Below are positions 1 to 10,680 of a stretch of DNA of 64,000 nt, piece by piece. The position numbers were made by a program, and so were the translations under genes. Origin of the DNA: Sisyra terminalis (taxonomy: Eukaryota > Arthropoda > Insecta > Neuroptera > Sisyridae); the NCBI GenBank assembly GCA_958496175.1, contig OY292279.1:10168001-10232000 (forward strand), in the 5' to 3' direction. How positions within the stretch are numbered: the first letter of the stretch is position 1; each line of letters begins with the position of its first letter. The notes beneath the pieces are model-generated. The model saw nothing but the letters and a program-made list of their open reading frames with translations, made no database searches and had not been told where the DNA came from.

Positions 1-3000
1 CGACAACGTCGTCCACGTCGACGCCGATTTCCGCCCATCATCCATCGCATTTATCGCACAGTCCGCTGCGTTTAACGCGCCGATATGCCCAGACGTCCAC
101 ATCTTCATCGCCGATCCCGGCTCGATTGGCCAGCATTGGAGTCACCGGAGGCGGCGGTGGCGGCGACCGCGGTGGATACGACTCCGACGATTCCCTGTGC
201 ATTGATCGCGCCATGCACGGATCAATGATGCAGGACATTGTCGGAATGAAAACGATGCTTTTGAAACTCAAACGCGTTTTGCAAGAGGTAACCAATCGAA
301 TCGGTTGATATGATATATGCACCGGCTTTGCATGGATTTTTTATTTTATTTTTTTTTGTTTTCTTTTTTTTTCTGTTCGTATTTTTGTGGTCGTTGCAGC
401 CTGACAATACCTTGACGAAGGTAAGTCTTTTGTACTTGTCGATAAGAAGTATTGAACCTAGGAGATTCACTTCCTGTGGTGCGGTTAGAACAATATTGGA
501 AAGATTCTGAGAAGCTCCTGATTTTCCTGGAAAAGAAGTGCCATTCATTTGGTGCCCTATTTTCAATTGGGTACCATATTAATTATTCAATTGCTAGAGA
601 ACTACTAAATGTCTTGTACATTCCAGTACTCTTTGGTCACCGGAATCTTTCCTTCTTCCTCTAAAGCTGGTCCTAGTTAAAGGAAAAAAAAATTCTATCT
701 CTACTTCACCAAAGCAAAGTTAGCACCCCATCGAAGGATTTGCGGAATGGTAATGATCTTAATCTTTTGATCTTCGTTAGGTCAGTTAAGGTCTGATGTT
801 TTTTTCGTTAGGTCTCCTATATACAGGATGCTTCAAAAAAATGTATACACACTTTAAACTATTGTAGTTTTCCCGCTCTACAAGGCTAATGTTATATTTC
901 TTCGCCAGGTGTCAGCATAATCGTCCCTCTATGTTATATTATCAGTTGGAATTTGTAATATCAACATGGGGGACGTACGTTTGAGTTTTGAAGAACGTAA
1001 GCAGGTTATTAAGTGGTACTGGAAGTTTGAGAATGTAAATGAAGTTCAAAGACAGTGGAGAAGGGAGTATGATACAGAACCACCTTCTTTGGAATGAGAT
1101 TCTTGGAATTTTGGAGATTCTTGGAAAAAGACATTCTTTGGAATGAGATTCAAGCAGTGTGTAGAGAAATCTCATTGGACGTTTTGATACGATGTACAGA
1201 ATCAGTGGTGACTCGTACTCAGAATTGTATTGATGCTGCAGGTCACCAATTTGAACAGTATTAACATTTGTTATTTATGTTTCATTTACATTGGACTTTC
1301 AGCTTTCTATTTTCCTGAAATTTAACTTTGTAGAACGGTAAATAAATTTTCTATGGCAGTTCAAAGTGTGTATACATTTTTTTTGAAGCACTCTGTATAT
1401 ACCTTAACTGACCTAACGATTAAGATCATTACCATAGACTATAGAACCCCAACTATATGCCGTTATTGAGTACCAAACAGTGCACTACATAAAAAACCAC
1501 CAGCACAAAGATTTCCAAAGATAAGATACACAATTGGGTTTGTGATTTTTTTCTTTGTGGTAAATGGAAAGATCAAATATAAGTTTTATAGTAAAACTAT
1601 TTTTTGTTTTTTTTTTTCACAATAATTTAAAAGTTATTTCAAAATAAAAATTAATTTTTGAATCTAGTACCGAAGACACGCCGACAGCTCCCGAACAAAC
1701 CCGAGCGCGTGTGACGTCATAATGTTAGTTGTCACTCATTGCAGTTGATACAGAAATAATAAGTACAGTGTTTTGATTGATTTAATTCTGTTGTGATAGT
1801 TAAATATTGAAATTTATATTGAACATGTCGAACCTTAAAAGTTATTGGTAAAAAATATTCAGAGGACTAGGATCAAATAATAATCGGTTAAAACTATTTA
1901 TTACATGCGCGACGTTTCGGCCCGGTTATTGAGCCTTCCTCAGGCGTCCTGAAATACCATAGCCAATTTTTATTGATCTTAAAAGTTATCCTTCTTGTTT
2001 TGTACCATTATGAACGAATACTACAAAAACAACTCCTAACAAAATGTTTTTAAATTGGTTATTATAAATATATCAACATCAGGAATATTATCAGACTTTG
2101 CCTTTATAAATCCTTTATCACACATAGCTAATTGGAATCAAATAACTGCACTCGTTTTTTAGCAATAAATATTCAATATTATTGTCTAGTCACGTGTAAT
2201 AGCTGTAAACGCTGTATTGTTATTAAATAGCTATAACATTATGACGTCACAACTATGGTGACCACTCATGGCGCGTTTATAGTCACGTGATTTTTTTTTA
2301 AATTTTATCAATTTTTAATCTTTTATAATTAATTGAAAATTAATTTTTTTAAGTTTTTTGCATTAAATATCAATATTATTAATAATAAAGTTAAAAAATA
2401 CATGAAAAAAATCAATATTTTTTTATCAAAATCCCAATTCGTATATATACCTTCGGATACTTAAAACTTTGAAGTAGAGACCTATGCAAAGTTAACACCC
2501 CATCGAAGGATTTGCGAGCTGGTAATGATCTTAAGTAATCTGATTCGAAAAGGCGTCCAACAGGGTTGTATTCTCTCATCCTTGCTTTTTAAATTATACA
2601 GTGAGATAATAATGAGATTCACATTGGAGGAGTGGAATGGTGGAATCAAAATTGGTGGGAAGTGATTCTCCAACCTTCACTTCGCAGACAATACAACCCT
2701 AATTGCGAACAATGATAAGGAGATGTTGGAACTCCTTCGAAGGATTGAAGTCGTGAGCCAAGATTTTGGTCAGAAAATTAACGCCAATAATACCAAAATA
2801 ATGGTCGTTTATCGTGCTACCAAACATCAAAATCAGCCGGACAGAATAGGCCCCTTCTTGGTTGTGGATAGCTTTGTTTATCTGGGATTGATGATCCATA
2901 AATCAGGATCATGTGAGTACGAAATTAGACGACGCATTGAAATCGCTAGATCTGCCGTAACACAACTGTCCAAAATATGGAAGGACCGTAACATATTAAA

Positions 3001-5401
3001 GGCAACTAAAATCAGATTGGTTGGTACACTGATTTTTCCTATCTTCTCCTAGGCTTCGGAAACGTGGACTAGGTGGACTATCCGTGGAGCTGATCGGCGA
3101 CGAATTAATGCCTTCGAAATGTGGGTCTGGAGGAGAATGCTACGGATCCCATGGAAGGCTAAAAGGACTAAGGTCTCTCTTTTGAACGAAGTTAAGCCAG
3201 TCCAAAGACTCTTTTCACTGACGTATGGACGAATCCTCAGGTTTTTCGGACCATGGAAAAGCTAATGGTACAAGGACGACCTGAAGGAAAAATAAAACGA
3301 GGGCGATCGCCAACCCGTTGGATGGAAGTGGTGGAAAAGTTCGTTGATTCGAGTTTCACGTCCGTAACGCGACAGGCAAATGAGCGTAATTGCTGGAGAA
3401 GGACCATCCAACAAGTTCTGAGAAACCTGGAACTCCCCACGTGACAACCAATTTTTTTAATCGCCATACATCGGCAGTGATGTTGGATTAAGAAGGAATG
3501 ATCTTAATCGTTAGGTCAGTTAAGGTCCGATATTTTTTCCGTTAGGTCTTCTATATATCGACCTAACAATTAAGATCATTACCAGATCACAAATCTTTCG
3601 ATGGAGTGCTTACTTTGCATAGGTCTCTACTTCAAAGTTTTAAGTATCCAAAGATAAACGAAATGTGTAACTTATCTTTAGAAATCTTTGTGGTGGTGGT
3701 GTTTTATGTAGTGCACTATTTGGTACTCAATAACGGCATAATTTTGAGGTTCTATAGCAGAGTTTCCCAAACTTTTTTGTGTCGTAGACCCCTTGCCATG
3801 TTTTTCCGTGTTGGGTAGACCCCCTACTTACCTGATATTGATTTCCTGTAAATTTCTAACTGCAGTGAAGTTTAGTATTAAAACCTTAAAGTAAAAACAT
3901 AGGTAATTTTATAAATAATGTATATGACTTGATATTATAAGATAGTATGATGTAAGCAAATAGGTACTATTAGTGTATGTGTTGAGATCCACTATCGTGG
4001 ACCCCCAAATTTTTTTTCGCTGACGTAGACCCCTTGCAGGTTGTCATAGACCCCTAGGGGTCGATATAGACCACTTTGGGAATCACTGTTCTATAGTCTA
4101 TAACAGTGCATCCTTTCCACAGGAATCGAATCTCCTAAGTGTTTTTGGTAGAACCATATAATTTTTTTCCGTAAACCTCCAAAATTCCGTCATACTAATG
4201 TAATTCTTCAATTTTTAGTCGGAGACTCTCAACCCATTTGATTCGCCGTTAAAGGTTGCGAATGGGAATTGTCATTGTGGCTCGGATAAAGTGGAATCGG
4301 TGGTCGGAATTCGCGGCACCAGCGATCGATTCGAATTGGCCGATTTGCGGCGTCAGGTGGTCTTCCTGCAGGAACAGTTGGAGGAACGTGAACGTATTGT
4401 GCAACATTTACGGCAACAAGTCGCCGACCATACGCTCTCGAATTCGGCGCCGACGTCAATTTGTACGACGACGTCGTCGAGCAACGGTAGCGCCATGGAA
4501 ATGTGCAATGCCGCCACGCAAACGGAACGGGTGCGCCCCATGTCGGCGGGCCCGTCTCTCCTCCAAAACTTTCCCACCGTCATTCCGGGAACGTCGGCGG
4601 AAACGCGTGCCACCAACGGTCCTCTAGTTAGGTAAACAATACGTCCACCTAGAAATTCTGGACATGTCCTTCGGATCGAAGAAATTTTGGTCAAGGAATC
4701 TTCCAGAATCTCTTTCTTTTTTTCTTTTTTTGATTTGTAAATAACAACAATAAATGTATATATGTTTGTTTAAACTTTGCTCAATTGGGAATAGCAGCTT
4801 CAGGATTGGGAAGGTAGAGTGTGCTGATTTATTGTTCGGTTTATGTATTTTGTGCTCAATTAATCTTTTATGTTTTCTTCATTTGGTTTACTCCTGTTCC
4901 ACGTGTTATTGTAACTCTCGAAATACGAACAATTCCGAACAATAGATTGAACATTTTTCTTGTTATTATTAATCGTTCTTTTTTTCTTCCAATAATGTAA
5001 AATAAGTTAATGAAAAGCCACTGAAACTACGTAAAAATGTTTCACGCTGCTCTAAATAAAAGAATCAGCGGTCATCACATTATCGTTGTGACTCATGGGG
5101 CAGAGTCCGTAAGTACAAATGTACACACAAAAATTTATGTACGCCCCAATCTATTTTCAAATACTAAATTCTCTCTAAAACTGTTCTCTTAACTGCTTTT
5201 TGTGTGTATTTTAATTTCTAAGTAAAAGCACAAACTCTTCATTGATTTCTTAATATTTCCACCGAAAAACACTAATTTTCTTCTTATTTTTTTAGCGTGA
5301 ATGAGCCCGAGACACCAATAGTGGCGGTTCAGAAACGGAAAATTTTACGACGGCCACCATCGCTTGTCGAATTTCGACCAAATCATAAGTTTAAGTTATG
5401 A
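1..5401 (+). CDS. 3' part of a coiled-coil protein gene (possibly CCSER-like), four exons
   Basis: Partial at the left edge. Exons read 3-287, 400-420, 4219-4631 and 5296-5401; all junctions are GT-AG and the frame stays open to TGA at 5399-5401. Exon 1 is rich in Ser/Thr/Pro, has a Gly run, an acidic Asp/Ser patch, then an amphipathic helix (MKTMLLKLKRVLQE). The 21-nt exon adds PDNTLTK. Exon 3 carries a second coiled coil (ADLRRQVVFLQEQLEERE) and a Ser/Thr-rich tail; exon 4 adds 34 codons ending in a basic segment. If the exon-3 donor at 4632 is not used, translation stops at once at 4633-4635, so the last exon may be optional. The two helices in a Ser-rich protein recall serine-rich coiled-coil proteins (CCSER1/2), but that is a memory-based guess. 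Codon use is GC-rich against AT-rich surroundings, as expected for real coding DNA. Function is unknown. Confidence 0.75.
400..420 (+). other. 21-nt in-frame microexon
   Basis: Preceded by a T-rich tract ending in TTGCAG (to 399) and followed by a perfect GTAAGT donor at 421. It is 21 nt in phase 0 and encodes PDNTLTK, so including or skipping it keeps the reading frame between 287 and 4219. Confidence 0.7.
824..1395 (+). mobile_element. Mariner-superfamily-like remnant with DUF4817-type N-terminus
   Basis: Ends are inverted: the left end starts CAGGATGCTTCAAAAA and continues TGTATACACACTTT; the right end is its complement with few changes. TA flanks both sides (822-823 and 1396-1397), as expected for Tc1/mariner-type insertion. 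Inside, from 966, a reading frame opens MGDVRLSFEERKQVIKWYW and continues through NEVQRQWRREYDTEPP before a stop. That is the helix-turn-helix (DUF4817-type) domain often found at the start of arthropod transposase-like proteins. No DDE domain remains. It sits inside another repeat whose two halves flank it. Confidence 0.7.
1908..1950 (-). ncRNA. Hammerhead-ribozyme-like motif (degenerate, repeat-derived)
   Basis: On the minus strand: CUGAGGA (1937-1943), one extra A, a 5-bp stem GGCUC/GGGCC with a short loop (1919-1935), GAAA, then a minimal ACGU stem III and C. The next bases GCG pair with CGC upstream of CUGA as a short stem I. This is the type I hammerhead layout known from Penelope-like elements. 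The extra A before stem II departs from consensus, so activity is uncertain. Confidence 0.4.
1964..2460. other. Intronic AT-rich stretch without a gene
   Basis: Very AT-rich, with many short A and T runs. No open frame of note, no recognised domain and no clear repeat beyond low complexity. Confidence 0.6.
2537..3441 (+). pseudogene. Non-LTR retrotransposon reverse transcriptase fragment (RTE-like)
   Basis: Frames joined across stops give GVQQGCILSSLLFKLYSE, a degraded catalytic box (FADNTTLIAN in place of YADDT), then KINANNTKIMVV and YLGLMIHKSGSCEYEIRRR, and further on FEMWVWRRMLRIPWKAKRT and PTRWMEVVEKF. This order is typical of the C-terminal half of arthropod endonuclease-reverse transcriptase retroelements, close to the RTE-type group. 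Stops at several places and loss of the first catalytic Asp make it inactive. It is flanked by copies of the inverted module and lies in the intron of the coiled-coil gene, same strand. Confidence 0.75.
3758..4088. mobile_element. hAT-type MITE, copy 1, with perfect 8-bp TSD
   Basis: The 331-bp element starts CAGAGTTTCCCAAAC and ends GTTTGGGAATCACTG-like in inverted form (…CACTTTGGGAATCACTG). The 8-bp duplication TTCTATAG flanks it at 3750-3757 and 4089-4096. It has no coding capacity and contains several GTAGACCCC-type repeats. A second copy lies at 62959-63330. Confidence 0.85.
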
Positions 5402-5930
5402 TTACATTGTTGGATTTATGTTGGTACAATGGAATTAAATCTATTCTTGGCTCGATTAGCGAACCAATTCGGTACTTCATATCCTCTAATTGGGAACATT
5501 AGTTAGAATAATCTAGAAGAATTGATTTGATTCTATTAAATTTATCAGTGAAATGCTTTATTTTTCAAGTCATTAACATAAAGCCATTCAGAAGACTAAG
5601 ATAAATTTTATATTTATAAAAAAAATAGTGATTTTTCTTACATATGTGATGAAAATTTGTCCTATAACTTAAGATTTGCATTATTGCTTTGATTTTATGC
5701 TAAGAATACCGAATGTTGACTTACAATTGAAAACAAAAATTAGTTAAACTTCATAAAAAAATAATATTGTTTTACAAATCGCCTCAAGAAAGTGATACAC
5801 TTTCACCACATGTGTAATAAATATACGTTTTATTTACTATATATTAGGCTTTTATAATACGAATTCACACTTCTGAGAAATTATTATACAAATTAATTCA
5901 ATTAAGATTCTTGATCCAATCTTCACACAA
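5402..5930 (+). other. Probable 3' UTR and flank of the coiled-coil gene
   Basis: Non-coding, AT-rich, following the TGA at 5401. It contains AATAAA-type signals (for example near 5816), but no single polyadenylation site can be chosen. Confidence 0.4.
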
Positions 5931-7327
5931 AAACTACTAAATATATTAACATATTAGTTACAATCTTTAAAAGTTTGGCATTTTACAAAAGTAATTAATT
6001 TCATAAAGGTCTTAGTTCTTTCGGTGGAAGTTATTCTATACAAAGCTGGATGTAAAATAATGTAAACATTGGTGGAAATTATTTCGTAAATGTTGTTGAT
6101 ATTTTAATAAAACGCCATTCTAGTTGGAAATAAAACCGTAAGGAATTTAAGGGTGGATCCAGGAAAAGTTTATATTTTCCCTGAGGGGGTTTTTGATGTA
6201 AATGTTAGGAGACCAAACATCCCGTTTTTGGAAAGGAAATATACGATTTTTGGTGGTCATTTTGCCAGAATATGAATTTTATATTGATTTTACTAATTGT
6301 TTAATGTTGAACTTTAACAATAGCTGTATATCAAAGTTCACATCGTTGATCAGATGTTTGAATTTCATTTTGACCAAATTTTCCATCAAAATACTTCAAC
6401 CCCTAAACTACTAAATATATTAATATGTTTGTTACAATCTTTAAAAGTTTGGCATTTTATTAAAGCAATTAACTTTACATAGATCTAAGTTCTTCCGGTA
6501 GAAGTTATTCTATACAAAGCTTGATTTAAAACAATATAAAAATTGATGGAAATTATCTCGTTAATGTTGTAGATATTATAATAAAACGCCATTCTGTTTG
6601 GGAATAAAACCGTAAGGAATTTAAGGGTGGATCCAGGAAAAGTTTATATTTCCCCTGAATGGGTTTGGATGTAAATTTGAGGACCAGATGTCCCGTTTTA
6701 TGAAAGATAATATACGATTTTTGATGGTCATTTAGCCAGAATATGAGTTTTATATTCATTTTACTAATTGTTTAATGTTAAAATTTAACAATAGCTGTGT
6801 ATCAAAGTTTACATCGTTGATCAGATGTTAGAATTTCATATAGACCAAATTTTCCATCAAAATACTTCAACCCCTAAACTACTAAATATATTAATATGTT
6901 TGTTACAATCTTTAAAAGTTTGGCATTTTATTAAAGCAATTAATTTTATAAAGATCTAAGTTCTTCCGGTAGAAGTTATTCCATACAAACCTGAATGTAA
7001 AACAATGTAAAATTTGGGGGAAATTATCCCGTAAATGTTGTAGATATTTTAATAAAACGCCATTTTACTTGTGATTAAAACCGTAAGGAATTTAAGGGTG
7101 GATCTAGGAAAGGTATATTTTATTTCCCCTGAGTGGGTTTTTGGATGTAAATGTTAGGAGACCAAACATCCCGTTTTTGGAAAGGGAATATACGATTTTT
7201 GGCGGTCATTTTCCCAGAATATGAGTTTTATATTTATACTGCAAATTTTTTAATGTTAAACTTTAACAATAGTTGATCAGATGTTAGCATTTCATATGAC
7301 CAAATTTTCCATCAAAATACTTCAACC
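5931..7327. repeat. Three tandem copies of a ~470-bp repeat
   Basis: Units start with AAACTACTAA at 5931, 6405 and 6876 (periods 474 and 471; the last unit is slightly short). Shared landmarks in each are AAAACGCCATT, ACCGTAAGGAATTTAAGGG, CAAACATCCCGTTTT-like and ACCAAATTTTCCATCAAAAT. No long open frame is kept across units, so this looks like non-coding satellite-like DNA. Confidence 0.9.
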
Positions 7328-9057
7328 TCTTCCGCCAAAGGCGTCCTATTTAATTAATGCTTCTGGAAATTACGTATATGATGTATAAAAATTATATAAT
7401 TTAATAGAACTTTATTTTAAAACGATGTATAAAGATTTATATAATTGAATAAAAGCCTATCGTAGCTAGACTTCATATGTATGATCCCCCTTGAATTAAA
7501 GCCGGAAGCCACCTTTGGAGGAACTATACATCCGAAATTGATTACTTCAACTTTTAATTCTGTAAATGAAAATGCTTATATTTCAAAACTTAAGTATTTT
7601 TTGTGTGATACACGCCAAATTTGGCTATAATTGTACTTAATAATTTATATATTATCGAACCGAAATAGTCCAAAATACGCGTTAAACACAACTGTATTCC
7701 TATGCGACTTTATTGATATATTTAATTGTCCTATGGACTTGAAATTTGTGAAAAAAAAAACTTTATTGGAACAATTTTGTATAGGAATTTACATGTTTAG
7801 ACTCATATCGAGTGTCGCTTTTTTGGTATAAATTATGACCAATTTTTCATTTCGAAAAAAAGGCTTTGGTATATTTCGTTTTCAAAAGTGTGAATTCGAT
7901 TTTCTTTTAAATAGACGAAGAAATCAAGAACTTTTTTAGTTCAATCGATAAAAAATTTTAATGTTGAAACAATAAAGGAGAATGCAAGTACCCATCAGTT
8001 CTTATCAAAGTGTTATTCATCCTAGAAAAAAAAAACAAGAAGAATTTATTCTAAGAGTATACGTTTAGGCATATAAATTATGAATGTTTCTCTTTAATGG
8101 TTCCCTCAAGCATTTTACCTACTGATATCTTAGTCTTTTCTTTCATAAATTATGTTAATCGATGGAATCGACTTTTAAATATTGTATTTACCCAATAGCA
8201 TCTTAAACCCAATTCACACTACTACTCTAAAATGTATCTCTATATATATATAATAATAGTCGTTAAGTATAATTAAATCGTTGCCTAAACTCTTTTCTCT
8301 ACATATTTATGTGAATAAGCATTTAAATGGACATTTTGTGATTGTAGATTTGTCTTTTCCGTTGGAATTTCAGTCTTTTTGTTATTTTTTTAAACGTAGA
8401 ACAATAATAAAATAAGTAGTGAAACGGACTATGGTTTGGACAAAACTATAGCGAAATCCGTTGTACATATTTTTGTAAATGATCTCAAACGAAGCAAGTG
8501 AACATGGATTAAGAATTTTTGATATTTTCTTCTGTATAAATTTATCTTTTTATTTTTCGTTCGTCCTTTCTTATGTACTTATTGCTCTTTGGTTCTCGCC
8601 CCTTTTTTTCGGTAGAGTTTTATGTTCCTATTTGATACTTTTAAGATTATTCCGGGTCTTTTAGTATATTATAAATTGTAATGTTGAAATAAAATGATAT
8701 TACATATTATTTATTATAGTACTGTCTTAGATCTGTGTTAAATATATTTATGAAGAAGAACAACAGAATAAAGAAACTTTTACAAAAAAAAAAAATGTTT
8801 TTTCCGCTATTTTTAACTTTTGTGTACAATTAGTTATCGGAATCGATATGGATTTTTAAAGCACTCGTCCTTAGAAGACATTCATAAACTATATATGGAA
8901 AATGTTAAAGTTTTAAACTTACCCTTTTAATTAGTAAACAGGGGAATTACAAATTCAGTTGATTCGAAATTTAACAAATTATCAAATCTCTTATGATATA
9001 AACTTTTTGCTTTCAGGATAAACCTACACAATTCTTCAATCCCTGGACCACTTAAAC
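7328..9057. other. Intergenic AT-rich DNA, no gene seen
   Basis: Only short chance frames. An AATAAA followed by a long A run near 8770-8800 could be a polyadenylation site or the tail of an old retroposed sequence. No domain is recognised. Confidence 0.5.
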
Positions 9058-9240
9058 CAATGGCGTAGCTAGGTAACCAAGGGCTCTGGGGCAAATTAAA
9101 AATTGAGGCCCCACTGCTATGAAAACTGATTAGGTTTTATCAAATAAAAATATGAAATATACAAATACTTTAAAAATGCTAAGCTACTTAGCAGGGCAGG
9201 TAATAAAAATATTAAACAGTAACAACATAAATTGCGGTTA
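9058..9240 (+). repeat. hAT-like terminal segment, left copy
   Basis: Starts CAATGGCGTAGCTAGG, a decayed form of the CAGTGGCGTAGC end common in hAT elements. About 200 bp are repeated in inverted orientation at about 14118-14331 (shared TTGGTTACC..GGGGC, AATATGAAATATACAAATAC, AATGCTAAGCTACTTA). Confidence 0.6.
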
Positions 9241-9532
9241 ATACCTCCGGCACACAAAAAAAAAGTGCTCTGTACTACTGACTGGACCTACATAAATCTA
9301 GGTATTTTGACCCCCTGAACACGAATCCGGGGTTGGTTTGACCCGTACACCCTCAAAAAATCGAGAAAACTTTAAAAAAACGAAAAAAATGGTTAAAATT
9401 GGCAGTTTTGGTGGCATAAATTTTTTTTTGAACTAAACCGAGCATGATTTTCATGTTTTTCGAACCGCTGAATACAAATTCGAAGTTTATGTAGACCATA
9501 AGCCGTTTTTATTGTAAGAAAATTTCATCATA

Positions 9533-9910
9533 TTAGTACAACACTTTCAGGATATGACGTAAATCTGTCCATCCTTTTGGCTTGCAAGTGCAATGAAAAA
9601 CAAATGTGTTTTTTGCATTTTCGGAAGATTTGTCCAATAGATTTATTTCAATTGAATTAAATAGTAACCCACTTCCAATAGTGGGAAGAAGGACCACATC
9701 TTGTTTACCATTTAGTTCTAGTTCTTCTAAAATCCTATTCTTCAATTCCCTGCTTGGCCTACTGGTGGCCAAGTGGTCTAGGTGACCGAAATTGATCAGT
9801 GTTGGGCAAGGTTTATAAAATACACAGGTGGTCTCATGATGGCTACGTGATGTATCCAGAAGAAATTCGTACATATCCTCAGACTGATCAATTTCAAAAT
9901 TCTTCGTATG
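9533..9910 (-). pseudogene. Unrecognised open frame, probably a repeat fragment
   Basis: The frame runs from about 9910 with no ATG until 9874 and ends in TAG-complement sequence at 9533. It encodes about 120 residues including DTSRSHHETTCVF, PCPTLINFGHLDHLA and KNTFVFHCTCKPKGWTDLR. Composition looks protein-like rather than random. No start, promoter or splice partner was found, and the family is not recognised. The flanking DNA (9300-9500) is repeat-like, so a transposon relic is the likeliest explanation. Confidence 0.35.
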
Positions 9911-10680
9911 GCGTCATTTTTTTTTCTAATGGAGCAACCTGTGTAATTTACAAACCTTGATTGTTGGGTTCGATCCTAGTTTCGAGTAAATTTTTAATAT
10001 TTCTCGATAACGGATTTAATAACCCTAGAGTCGCTAAAAGACTTTAGTAGTTTTAAGGCGATGGTAAATAACAATTCAAAAAAAAAAAATCCTGTTTCCT
10101 TTTGAACTTTAATATACTCTGAATTATTGAAGGATCATCAACAGTACCTACTTTTAAAAATCCAATAAAATCTCTTCCCTGTTTAAAAAAGAATTAAAAT
10201 TTAAATGTTTTTAGAAACTTTTTTTTAATATTTTTATATTTTGCCGCCATTAATTACTCCACACAGCTCCATCTGCTAAAAAGTAAATTAATAACTCCTG
10301 ATAAGAGAATAACAAAGATAGTATATATCTCTATTTCATTATTTTTTGGCGCTCAATCAATATTACGGTTGCATCTCTACTATTTCAAAGTAATAACAAA
10401 TAGGCATTTAAAGACATTCTAATGTTCAAAAAGCCCATTAAAAGTAATTTTAAAAGGCATTTTTACCTATAAATGCCGTTTTTTATTAAGGAGAGATTTA
10501 AAAAAAAATAAAATAAAAACTTTATCAATTTTCTTTACAAAATCCTAGTCATTTTTTTACACAAAAGAATGAAAATATTACACTGTTAAACCCTATTCAT
10601 AAATCATTTTTACAGTTAAATTCATATATCACAAATATTCAATAACTTCTAAAAAAAAACTCCCCAAATTATCCAAAGAT
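9911..10680. other. Intergenic DNA, no gene seen
   Basis: AT-rich. A TTTCTCGATAACGGATTTAA segment at 9999-10019 recurs near 22520-22541, so part of this stretch is dispersed repeat. Confidence 0.5.

Larger units (their letters stand above)
720..3757. repeat. Nested inverted repeats filling the large intron
   Basis: Several copies of one short module recur here in both orientations. It reads roughly CATCGAAGGATTTGCG, then GGTAATGATCTTAA, then GTTAGGTCAGTTAAGGT. Copies lie near 720-823 with 1396-1440, near 2461-2535, and near 3485-3640. Outer arms at about 1438-1532 and 3645-3757 are inverted copies of each other (shared GCCGTTATTGAGTACCAAA and GTGCACTACATAAAA). This fits a non-autonomous TIR element that has taken in an RT fragment and been hit by a mariner-like and a hAT-type insertion. 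The superfamily is not determined. Confidence 0.6.

Noticed and set aside
310..664. ORFs in the first intron (310-510, 452-664 and minus-strand 222-566)
   Set aside because: They run through splice sites, T-runs and the microexon; no domain.
2723..3052. Host gene at 2723-3052 (+)
   Set aside because: It is the middle of a degraded retroelement RT (YLGLMIHKSG region), with stops on both sides.
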